In this document: piece after piece, positions 45,620 to 55,585 of the stretch | Position numbering within the stretch: the stretch's first letter is position 1 | How the letters are laid out: each line of letters starts with the position of its first letter | Assembly: GCF_000002985.6 (NCBI RefSeq) | Contig: NC_003280.10 | Coordinates: 5,266,501-5,330,500 of the forward strand | Direction: 5' to 3' | Length of the DNA: 64,000 nucleotides | DNA from: Caenorhabditis elegans | Lineage: Eukaryota; Nematoda; Chromadorea; Rhabditida; Rhabditidae | The notes under the pieces: model-generated | Database searches by the model: none | What the model was told of the DNA's origin: nothing | Seen by the model: only the letters and a program-made list of their open reading frames with translations | Made by a program: the position numbers and the translations under genes

Positions 45620-48600
45620 ATGTGGCCGACAAGTGTCGAAGCGCTCCGGTTCTACCACACATTTGCATTCTCACCGGGACGACGGCGACGGCTCTTCGGA
45701 TTATCGATTGTTTTTGTGATTGCCGCGTTATGTGTGACGTCATGCGATGCAGATGCAGTTCCAGCACCGTCTCCAGAAGCGGAACCATCACTCGGTGCGG
45801 GAGCAAATCCGTATTTGTTGGACTCGTTGGTGAAAAGGGTTAGTTGGTCATATTATTACAAGATAGTCATAAACTTCAATTATTTTTAGCTTCCCAAAAA
45901 AGGCGACAAAAAGGAAATCCTGATCAGTTACCTGGCCGCTGTGCCCACACTAATGGGAGAAATTGATCAATACCTTCTCAATTTATCAGCTTCAAACTCT
46001 GCACAAAATTCGTCTAAAGATCGAGAAAGCTTCTCAAAAAAGCTCAATCAAATCGTGCACTGCCTGACAACTGATGCTTACGTTTCTGTGGTTTCGGGAG
46101 CATTAGTGGCGGCTATTGTAGAGATTAATCAGGATAAAGATCTCATTCCTGCTTATCAGTTGAAATATGTCTTTGGAAATACTTGTGGAAACGATTCTCA
46201 TAGTGAGTACAGTGAAATTGAGGATTTGAAGTGATTAGAACTCTGGGAAGTTAAATTGGAACTTCTTGTTCAAAAAATACGGTGTTTCCTCTGTTAACAT
46301 TGCATCACACTGTTAAACTTTGAAAGTTTATATCAGTATTCGTTTGTTCTATTCAAAAATTTTCAATTGACGACACCCCGAACGTGGCTTTTTAAACGCA
46401 CCGCCCTTTCTTTGAAATGAACTAAAAATGAAACATCTATCAGAAGATCAGGAAGGAGAAACTAAATAAAAACAAAATAAAAAATAAGCCACGTTTATGT
46501 GTCTGTTTTTAAATTTTGATAATACTAATAGAGGATATACGGTATCAGTTGAAATGACGCATCTCCAGTTAAAAAAATACTTCTGCATATATCCAACAAC
46601 TTCTTATTTCAGGTACTCGCTTGTTCATGGAGCACTGGCAAGCCGGAGCTCGCGTCTTCATTGGTCCTGAAAAGAACTGCAAGACTGAAGCTGCGATGGC
46701 TGCTTCACAGAACCTTCCAATCATCAGTTATCGATGCAATGATCAGGATATTTCTCGTGATGAGTGAGTTTTTGGTTTTTGATTTTGATTTTTCGAAACA
46801 AAGATTCCAGTTCTATAAATTATTTTCAGCTACCACTATCGAACATTTGCACGTACTGTACCACCAGCTGGAGAGATCTTCAAAGCCTTCATGTCCTTGA
46901 TGAAACAATACAACTGGCGGAAATTTTCGGTTGTCTATGATGTTAAGAAGGGTCAAGTGAAGAACGAGCTTTTTGAAACATTGAAGAGAATGGTGGAGAC
47001 TGAAAACAAATTTGAAGAGCACAAGTTTGAAATTATGAATGTTTCAAAACTCGAGTTCTCGAAAATGGATATCAGTAGTCAACAGGACATTCAAAGCATT
47101 GAAAATGCCATAAAATCGACGATGCAGACAACGAGAAGTTTGTTTTATATTTAGTTTTCGAAGCTAAACAGTTATATTTCAGTATACCTGACATTCGACA
47201 ACGTCCGACTCTTCCGTACAATGTTATCAATTATGGGAGAAATGGGACTAACTCAACAGGATTATATGCTCATTTATGTTGATACCAACTACGACTGGCT
47301 TAACGTCTACCATTCAATGAATAATCATTTTTTGAGAAGTAAGCATGGACTTTAATTCTTTTAAATTTCAAGCAACATTGTTTCAGATACTATGACATAC
47401 TTACATCATTCCTGGGATGCTAACAATTCATCAGATAGAAAAATGCTCGATTATGCAAGAAGTGCTCTTTCGATTATTCCAACTCCAGTCAAATTGAATA
47501 GTCAAAGGTTTTACAATTTTTGGAAGAAAGCCGGTGACTATATGCATCATTTTGGAGTCCAGAAAGCTGATAATTTGAAGGTTTGATTATATGAGAGTTA
47601 AGATGTATCATTAATTTCTTTCAGGGAAATAGAATTGCGTGTTACCTCTACGATGCAGTTTACTTGTATGCGAAAGCCATTCACGAGTTAGTCGAAGAAT
47701 ATGGTAATGATGATTCTTACGATCCGACGGCAGATGGGAAGGCTATTATCGATAGAATTGTTAATAAGAAATATCGAAGTGAGTACAAAATGTTATGAAA
47801 ATCGTCTCAATTTTAAACCAGATTAAAAACATTTATACATCTTTTTTCTTCACAAAAGTCAATCAAAACAATTAATTTTGATCGGTTCCTGGTTTCATTG
47901 TAGTATGAAACTCGACGCCGTCTCCGATATGATAGGTTTTGATAAACTTGTCCAAGCCAGGGATTAAGGTCATCACTGGTGGCTCGCCAACTTCCGATAG
48001 AGCAAATTTAAAAAGTAGTAGCACAGAAATTAAGTAAAAGAGGAAGGTTTTACTGCCAACCATTTTCGGTTTGGAATGCTGAATTATCATCTAACCAGCC
48101 GTATTTATAGCTGTTATCAAATAAAAATACAAGTGACTAACAAATGCAAACATAGATTTTTTGTTTTAAAAACAATAACATAACTGATACATTTTTTCAG
48201 GCATCCAAGGATTTGACATGAGAATTGACGAACGAGGAAACTCGAAAGGAAACTTCTCGCTTCTCAGTTGGCAAAAAGTGGCACCAATCATGAACAAGTC
48301 CGATCCATCGTATTATCCATTGGACCATGCTCTTGATTTGACTGCTATTTTCGTTGAAGCTCCTGATAAGGATAGACTACCAAATCTGCAATTCAAGTCC
48401 TCACGGATTCAATGGTTGAAAGGAGAACCACCACCGGATGAACCTGTTTGTGGTTTCCATGGCGAAAATTGTCGGAAGAAGGGAATCTTCAGTTATCTCA
48501 CAGTGGTCGTTATGATTCTCATTGCAGTTTTCAGTCTTGTGCTCACTGGATTTACTTTGAAGTGAGTTTTTAAAACTGAAAGAAATGATTTAACATTAAA

Positions 48601-51600
48601 ATTTCAGTTACATCCGAAGTCGCCGCTTCGAGAAAGAGTTGTCCATGATCTGGAAGATTGATCCATATGAAGTTCGCCGTGTTGTCGGAGGAGTGAACAA
48701 TGAATCAACAGCATCTCTAATGCAATCTGATGTCATGCAGTTTGCAAAAACAAAAACACCTTGGTGGAGTAAAGCGCCGGTTCAAGGAACAGGAATGCGG
48801 GGACTTGCTTCATACAAGGGAACACTCGTTGGGCTGAAAGATTTGATGTATGGCCGGAAGCCGAAAGATCTGACACGGGAAGCTAAGAAAGAGTTGCGAG
48901 CAATGAGACAATTAGCTCATCCAAATGTCAATAACTTCCTTGGAATTATTGTATGCCAATATTCAGTTACGGTTGTCAGAGAATACTGCTCTAAAGGATC
49001 ACTTCACGATATTTTGAGAAACGAAAATCTAAAGCTGGATCACATGTATGTTGCCTCATTCGTAGATGATCTTGTGAAAGGAATGGTGTATATTCATGAC
49101 TCTGAACTGAAAATGCATGGAAATCTTAAATCCACCAACTGCCTCATCACTTCCCGCTGGACACTTCAAATCGCTGATTTTGGATTACGGGAGCTCCGAG
49201 AAGGAATCATGTACGATAGTAGTTATAACATCTGGGAGAACTTCTTATGGACAGCACCAGAAGCAATGACTATCAACGGGTCACTGGCAATTTCAAATCC
49301 GCCGACTCCAAAAGCTGATGCCTACTCATTCGGTATTATATTCCATGAGATTTTTACTCGAGAAGGACCTTATAAAATCTATGTTCAACGTGGAGATGTC
49401 AATGGAGAGGCTGCTCCTAAGAAGGATAGTGTCGAGTGTCGAGCATTGGTTGAAAAAACAGTCCGACGAGTATACAGTGATCCATATTTCCGTCCGGATA
49501 CTTCTGATCTTGAGGTTCAAAATTATGTGAAAGAAGTTATGGCGGCATGTTGGCATCATGATCCATATCAAAGACCTGAATTCAAAACAATCAAGAATAA
49601 ATTGAAACCACTTTTCCATCAAATCTATAAACAGAATATAATGGATCATATGGTATTAATGATGGAGAAATATCAAACACAATTAGAAGATCTTGTTGAC
49701 GAAAGAACTATTGAATTGAAAGATGAACAACGGAGAAGTCAACATTTATTGCAAAGAATGCTTCCGAGCTCAGTTGCTGAGCAACTACTTGCTGGACAAG
49801 ACGTGATTCCTGAAGCATTTCCACCGGTTACTATTTATTTTTCGGATATTGTCGGGTTTACAACGATCTCTGGAGAATCGACTCCAATGGAAGTTGTCAC
49901 GTTCCTCAACAAGCTTTATACACTTTTCGATAGCATAATTCGACGATACGATGTATACAAAGTGGAGACAATTGGTGATGCCTATATGGTTGTATCAGGA
50001 GTCCCACAGTACAAGACAATGGAATACCATGCGGAACAAATTGCAATGATGGCGATTCACATACTCTCTGCTGTCAGATCATTCTCGATTCCTCATCGAT
50101 CTTGTGAGCCGCTGATGATTCGAATCGGTATGCATACGGGTCCATGTGTAGCTGGTGTAGTTGGAAAAACAATGCCAAGATATACTTTGTTTGGTGATAC
50201 AGTCAATACAGCATCAAGAATGGAAAGTAATGGAGAAGCATTGAGAATTCATTGCTCGTCCTCAACTCAGAAGGTTTTAACATCCATTGATCAAGGATTC
50301 TTGTTAGAAGAAAGAGGCTCATTGGCTATTAAGGTAACGTTGAAAATATTATTTTTTAAACTATGATTGTTATTTCAGGGAAAAGGACAAATGACAACAT
50401 ACTGGTTGAATGGAAGAGCTGGTTACGAGTTCACGGAAACGATCGAAGATAAGATGGTTGTACCTGACATTTTCCCACGTCCAAATCTCAAGAATCGAGG
50501 ATCCAGTTGGGGTAAGTAGGAAATTTCAAATATACTATGTTAAAATTAGTTAGTGAAGTTCTATGTTAGTGTTATCCGTATCTGCATGCTTAACCCCTTG
50601 TTGTCCTAATTGTCCCCCTTACCATTCTCTGTTCAGCAAATCGACTAACTGCTCTTGTCCCTGCATGTCCATTTCAACGTCCTTCTGATCATATGAACCT
50701 TCGCTTCGAACCATCCAACCTCTCATCTTCCGACTCGACTAGTGAAGAATACTTGAACAATTGAAAACGATTGGTGAAATCGAACTCTTCTTTATTATTT
50801 TCACGTGCTTGATTCTTTGTGAAATGTATGCATGTTTTTGAATTCGAATGAATAGGATGACAACGATGTTTTTTTTTTGAAATATTAAATTTTACATAGC
50901 ATCTGAAGATATGTTAATACTGGATAGTTTTAGCTTTTATATTCAAGAAAATAAGTTCTTTATTTTAGGAGTCAATCGCGAGTCTTCTTTGTCGCTTGCA
51001 ACTGAAAAAAGTAGTCAGATAATGAAACGGCAATCAGCTGCAATGAATCGAAATAATCAAGATGTTATCTACTATAACCAACCATTAAATAGTGGTGGAT
51101 TCACTTCTCGCGGAACATCAAATCGCGAAATGCCAAAACTTTACGAAGAAGATCGCGAAAGTTTACTCAACCAGTCTGCATCATTGCTAGGATCACGAAC
51201 TTCGGGCAGAAAAAAGTATTTGATTTCTCTTTTCGAAGTCATAAATTTTAAAAAAACTGTAATTTTCAGAAGTACTGCGTCAAAATACAATGGTTTTAGT
51301 GCGTCTCGAATGTTTTCATCTACAATATCGAATGCGTCTTCGTCACGTCCATCTCGACCTTCTACATTTGATCATGACACCTTGGCACTTCGGAAACGAT
51401 CCACATCACTTCCTGATGGTGAAAAATTGAATCTGGAATTTATTGAGACAACAAATCTTGCAAATAACTCGGTTCCGGCAATTCCGAACAATATCAGTAG
51501 TTTGGAGCCAGTTTTTAGAAAAGCAAGTATCATTGATGGATACAGTTCCCAATCGGAATCACCATCTCAAAGCCAATATCCATCATATCGAGATTTAACG

Positions 51601-52583
51601 ACAGGACCTCATCAGTAAGTAAATTGTGAACCCATACCGCTTCTTCTTCTTCTCTCTTTTCAACTAGAGAAAATAGTTTCTTTTTTAGAAGAAAACGGGG
51701 AATAGCCACCGTTTTTCCGGTACGAAAACGTTCATTGTCGTGTGGAGATGCGGTTCCTTTGAAAATAAATGAGAACGGAGCATCAGGATCAATAACGACG
51801 GCTGTGTCACCAAGATCTTCGTGTAGAGCATTGGATCCCACTATGAAACTTGCCGCTCGTGCTTCAAGTCCTGATGAGATTATTTTCCAGGTTTGTTCTT
51901 AGCTTCTAGAGTCAATATTCTATTTGCAAATGAATGTTTTCAGGAAGACGACGAAGATGCACTCATTGATAACGACTCCTTATTAACATCAAATGGAAAT
52001 TCAAAAAGTGAAGATGTTCTGAGAACATGTCCCCAACCTAGAAGAAAAAACAAGCACTCATTCCTCCGAGACCCATCTCCTCTAGCAAAACGATTCCGAG
52101 ACGCGTCGCCATTTGGAAAGAAAAAACCATTTTGGAATTCGAACAAAAGGTTTGTAAAACGACAAAAGGTTGAGAATGAAAAGTTTAACTTGACATTTAT
52201 TTTAGCAACGAACACACGTCTTCGCCAGCAGACTCAATTTCACGACTTTTCCGACGATTCCGTGGTGGAAGTGTCAATGAGTACGCTGATTTGAATCATT
52301 ATTGCGACGATGAGGATGAGAGTGGTAGAGCAAATGGTTATGAGATGCAGGAGATGGGGAAAATGACTGGAAGGCAAAGAGAGCAAAGAAATGGATCGAG
52401 AAGTAAGTGTTCTTGAACTTTTATGGATCCCCATTTTCACCTTCTCCATTTTCAGCTAACCGTTCGGTCTCGTGCTCTCCGGATGAATGTGGAACTCTAA
52501 CAGACAGTTCGGATCCTCATCTCACAATTCCATCATCATCAATCGGCGATTCATCAGCTTCTACGTCCCTTTCATGTTCATAA
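45620..52583 (+). CDS. gcy-12: receptor-type guanylyl cyclase, long form
   Basis: Makes cGMP at the membrane. Sixteen exons join in phase: 45620-45838, 45890-46202, 46613-46763, 46830-47137, 47183-47338, 47387-47580, 47625-47778, 48201-48561, 48608-50333, 50379-50511, 50969-51215, 51270-51614, 51689-51890, 51944-52149, 52206-52402 and 52456-52583, giving 1679 residues. Order: signal-anchor-like N-terminus, ligand-binding extracellular domain, membrane segment ([19 protein letters not shown]), kinase-homology domain, dimerisation coil and cyclase domain. The kinase-homology domain has HGNLKSTN, so the catalytic Asp is lost as usual in this family, while DFG is kept. The cyclase domain has [10 protein letters not shown] and [10 protein letters not shown], with both metal-binding Asp, plus RIGMHTGP and NTASRMES. 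A Ser-rich basic tail of about 440 residues follows in this form. Using the terminal exon 50637-50764 instead gives 1280 residues, the GCY-12 length I recall. Confidence 0.93.
47872..48063 (-). CDS. nested antisense gene for a 63-residue secreted peptide
   Basis: Intronless frame on the minus strand, wholly inside gcy-12 intron 7 (47779-48200). The first 22 or so residues ([20 protein letters not shown]) form a strong signal peptide ending near ALSE. A mature part of about 40 residues follows, without cysteines ([27 protein letters not shown]). An in-frame ATG at 48090 exists, but TATAAATA at 48102-48109 would place transcription start near 48080, so the ATG at 48063 is preferred. A TGATAA GATA motif sits just above the TATA element. 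The family is not recognised; a spurious frame is possible but the promoter-like order plus signal peptide argue against chance. Confidence 0.6.
   Translation of the reverse strand: MVGSKTFLFYLISVLLLFKFALSEVGEPPVMTLIPGLDKFIKTYHIGDGVEFHTTMKPGTDQN
48102..48119 (-). promoter_or_regulatory. TATA box and GATA motif of the nested gene
   Basis: On the minus strand TGATAA (48114-48119) is followed closely by TATAAATA (48102-48109). The TATA element lies about 40 bases before the preferred ATG at 48063. A GATA site next to a TATA box suggests intestinal expression (inference from ELT-2 biology). Confidence 0.45.
50637..50764 (+). CDS. gcy-12: alternative terminal exon of gcy-12 (short form)
   Basis: Acceptor CTGTTCAG at 50636 joins in phase to the donor at 50511. 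The exon encodes 42 residues (from [12 protein letters not shown] to SEEYLNN) and a TGA stop. Used in place of the distal exons it gives a 1280-residue protein that ends soon after the cyclase domain. The distal form must skip this exon. Both ends are phase-compatible with the same upstream donor, so alternative splicing with alternative poly(A) sites is the simplest reading. Confidence 0.8.
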
Positions 52584-52645
52584 AAATTGTTTGTTTTATA
52601 TATTGTATCATCTTTGTTTTTTTCTTGTATTTTCCCTCTTCTTTT

Positions 52646-52833
52646 ATTATAGAAAAATACGATCGCTCAAATTTCTCATAATTTATTTTTGATCTACCTG
52701 TTGAACTTGACTCCGCCCCCAATCTTGTTGCCGTTGTTATTTTGTTGTGGCTGTCTGGTCGAAAGAGTCAAGTTCAACAGGTAGATCAAAAATAAATTAT
52801 GAGAAATTTGTGCGATCGTATTTTTTCGATAAT
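52646..52833. repeat. near-perfect 68-bp inverted repeat in the gcy-12 3' region
   Basis: Left arm 52646-52713 and right arm 52765-52833 are complementary almost base for base: one clear mismatch in the body and a few differences at the outer tip, around a loop of 51 bases. It begins 63 bases after the distal gcy-12 stop, so it probably lies in that 3' UTR. The right arm carries AATAAA at 52791-52796 and the left arm carries its complement. The close match means a recent duplication or selection on the hairpin. Confidence 0.95.
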
Positions 52834-53095
52834 ATCGTTTCATTTTTTTTTCGTCATTTCCCATCTTACCAACGGGTTAAAGTTTTCCGCGTTTTTAATT
52901 ATTATCCGAAAATCTGGAAAACTTAACGCTTGAATACTTATGGTTACGGTATGTAGAATTATATTAGTTTCTTAGAATTATTACGGGTTATTCATGTGAG
53001 AAACCGTTATTACAAGCAGAAAAATACCAACAAATGGCCCACATCATCAGATTCATCCACATCATTTCATGTATAATATATTACATTTGTTCTTT

Positions 53096-53101
53096 AATAA
53101 A
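53096..53101 (+). terminator. candidate distal poly(A) signal of gcy-12
   Basis: AATAAA about 510 bases past the distal stop, followed by TTTGAATAAG and T-rich sequence. It would include the whole 3' hairpin in the UTR. The AATAAA inside the hairpin at 52791 is the alternative. Confidence 0.45.
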
Positions 53102-54269
53102 TGTTGTAAACTTTGAATAAGTTTTCTTGTCGTAATTGAAAAAAAATCATAAACTTGGAACAATCAAATTCGAATAGTCTGAACTTCCTGGTTACTATAA
53201 TACATTTCAGCCTACATTCAAATGTTTCAATTTTAACTGCGAATACATTGAAAGATAAAGTATTCAAATTTTAAGTGAGACCTGAAGTTTCCAAAACTTT
53301 TGGAATTTTTTGTGATGTCACCAGGCAAGTCAAATTACATTTAATGATAAATTTGTATGGTTTTTGAATTTGGAAATTTATTGAATATTTCTGAAAATGC
53401 CCAAAAACAATCAAACCTGGTGACAGAAATTTCTAAAAGTACATTATCAAGTTTGCATTTTTATGTTTTTGTAGTTTTAGATATTTTCAAAGAAAATTTT
53501 TTGAGCTCAATCCCATTATTTCTGTGAATTTTGTCGTTGCTCTTTTCCGCGAAAGTTTACCAATTATTTATATCGGTTCTTTGCGAGAATGCCATATTTG
53601 ATAACTATATTGCATTTAAATCAAAAAGCTCAAAATTTCCCCTCTATTCACACATACAGCACACATACACAGAATTTTCAAAAATAGACGATTGTCTGTC
53701 TCGTCCGTCCATTTTTGTCACCACCACTCCCTCCGCCTTTTTTACATTCAATTCTCTCTTTGCCTCTCTCTATTGACATTTCAACGCCCTAACCAGCAAC
53801 CATTCTTTCTCTTTTTCTCCTGTTTCGACCATTTCTGTCTGAATCTCTTATTCTTCAGTTATCCATCAGTCTTGTAGTTATTGTGATTACTTGTTTCTAG
53901 ATGACGTTTGTACTGTAACTACCTCTTTTTTGCTGAAATTTTTGGACCGTACCTATAAACCCTATTAGGCACTAGATTATATTGCAAACCATGATTTCGC
54001 AATGGGTAATTACAGGAAAAAGGGGAAATTTGGAGAAGGTCGAGGAGAAGTGACGTCAATCTGAGACACAAAAACACATTAATTCTGAACAGATGTATGT
54101 TGGGAAATAGTAAGAAAATGATAGAGACGACGACTTTCTTATTTATTTTCCACACATCATTTTTATCCCGTTAGCTATTTGTAACTCAAGATATTATTCT
54201 AAAATTTGCAACTCCAAATTTTTTAGGGTGCAAGTGAACTTTTGCTGAATTTTCTGGAAAACAAACTGC
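53102..54269. other. gene-free stretch after gcy-12
   Basis: AT-rich; no exon chain found. It includes a short imperfect inverted pair GTCACCAGG (about 53320) and CCTGGTGAC (about 53417), and a CT-rich block at 53690-53870. Nothing else supported. Confidence 0.5.
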
Positions 54270-55010
54270 AAACCGATAATGCTAACTGCTAACAAGAATG
54301 AACTCACAGTTCACATCATAAACTCACATCATAAAAAATATCAGACCATAAAGCTACCGATACTTATAACGGTGAAAACTATAAAATTAAAATATATTCC
54401 AATTTATTTTCTTTTAATTAATTTATTTATTAATTTATTTACGCTCGCGAGAAGACGTGGAAAAAGTTGAAGAAAAAAGAAAAATGTACACATACAATAG
54501 ATCATAAATACAATACACTGAATAAGAGGGATCGAAACAAGAAAAATAAATAGGAACGAAAGTTTGTTAACAGGACAGTTAGGTCAGGCGGGAGGAAATA
54601 ATGTTATGTGGGTAGTTCATGTTGCAATCATCAGTTGTCAGGCATCTCGTTATTCAAGATCTGATATATGTTTTAGAAACTTGGGGTTACTCAGCGTACG
54701 GTTTACAATAAAATGCTTTCTAGTTTTAGTTTTACATCTGCTCCATGAGACTTTCTTTTTGGAACGAGTTCGTGTGTTTTCAGAATATGTAAAAAATTGA
54801 GGTAGGTTGAGATCTAGTTTACCATTAATCATCTTCATAATAGTTTTTCTGTCATAGATTTGGCTCCGCGTTTGTAGTGAGCTCAAAAATTTCATTGCGT
54901 TCGGATGCAGATTTATACTCCGAGTCAGTTGGACTCCGAGTCAGTTGTAGTTAATTTTTACAACGATTTTGATATTTTAAGAATATCTGAGAAAGTAAAC
55001 CTAGTTTATT
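54270..55010 (-). mobile_element. 3' relic of a non-LTR retrotransposon (CR1/Sam-like)
   Basis: The minus-strand frame 54895-54650 reads like the end of a CR1-type reverse transcriptase protein. Supporting pieces are SLQTRSQIYDRKTI, MINGKLDLNLPQFF, ENTRTRSKKKV and RKHFIVNRTLSN, in the order and spacing of the conserved C-terminal block that normally ends in WN-LP. Here the WN-LP site is NPKFL. A UTR with pyrimidine-rich sequence and repeated AATAAAT near 54420 follows, as at the 3' end of Sam-like worm elements (established family knowledge, recalled). Upstream coding sequence is lost or unrecognisable, so the element is a dead fragment. Boundaries are approximate. Confidence 0.6.
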
Positions 55011-55519
55011 TAGATTTAAATGTTTAGTGTAAATGTTTTCTGCCAATTCTGAATCATCGGAGCGATCTAAACAGGATTCTAGAATTCCAATGTTTTCGAA
55101 ACTTTTAGTTTTAATATAAATCTATTTCTGTTCAAACTTCTCTTTCAAATCTTCGTGTTTTCTACACCATTTCAAATTCATTCAAATTGTAATAGTGATT
55201 GTCTGATAGTGGGGGGATCATTCCATTTTCCTCCAATCGTCACTTTTTGCTTGTGGTTTCGTTGATTTTTGATGGCATATGATAAGAGATTGTCTGTTTG
55301 ACCACATGCATTGCGAAATCCACAGTGCTTTTGGGCTGATTTTTTACGACGGTGGTGGTGGTGAAAAGATCCTGGATGCAAACAGGCACAGAAATTTGTG
55401 AACAGAGAGAGAAAGAGTAAGAGACGGTCATACAACAAACTATACACAAAAATAGTGAGTGATCAGCCGGTTCGACGCGCACTCGTAAGAGGGTACCTAT
55501 GAATTATAAAGAGAACTAT

Positions 55520-55522
<3 letters not shown>

Positions 55523-55582
<60 letters not shown>

Positions 55583-55585
55583 GGG
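55523..55585. repeat. (GA)n run followed by a run of 14 G
   Basis: About 49 bases of GA dinucleotides lead directly into G14 at 55572-55585 on the plus strand. The G run can form quadruplex structure, and worm poly-G runs are deletion-prone without the DOG-1 (FANCJ-type) helicase (established). The GA run also makes purine-only open frames such as 55499-55690, which are not genes. Confidence 0.95.

Noticed and set aside
48064-48090. Upstream in-frame ATG of the nested gene
   Set aside because: It lies only 12 bases after the TATA box, too close to be within the transcript; it also weakens the signal peptide.
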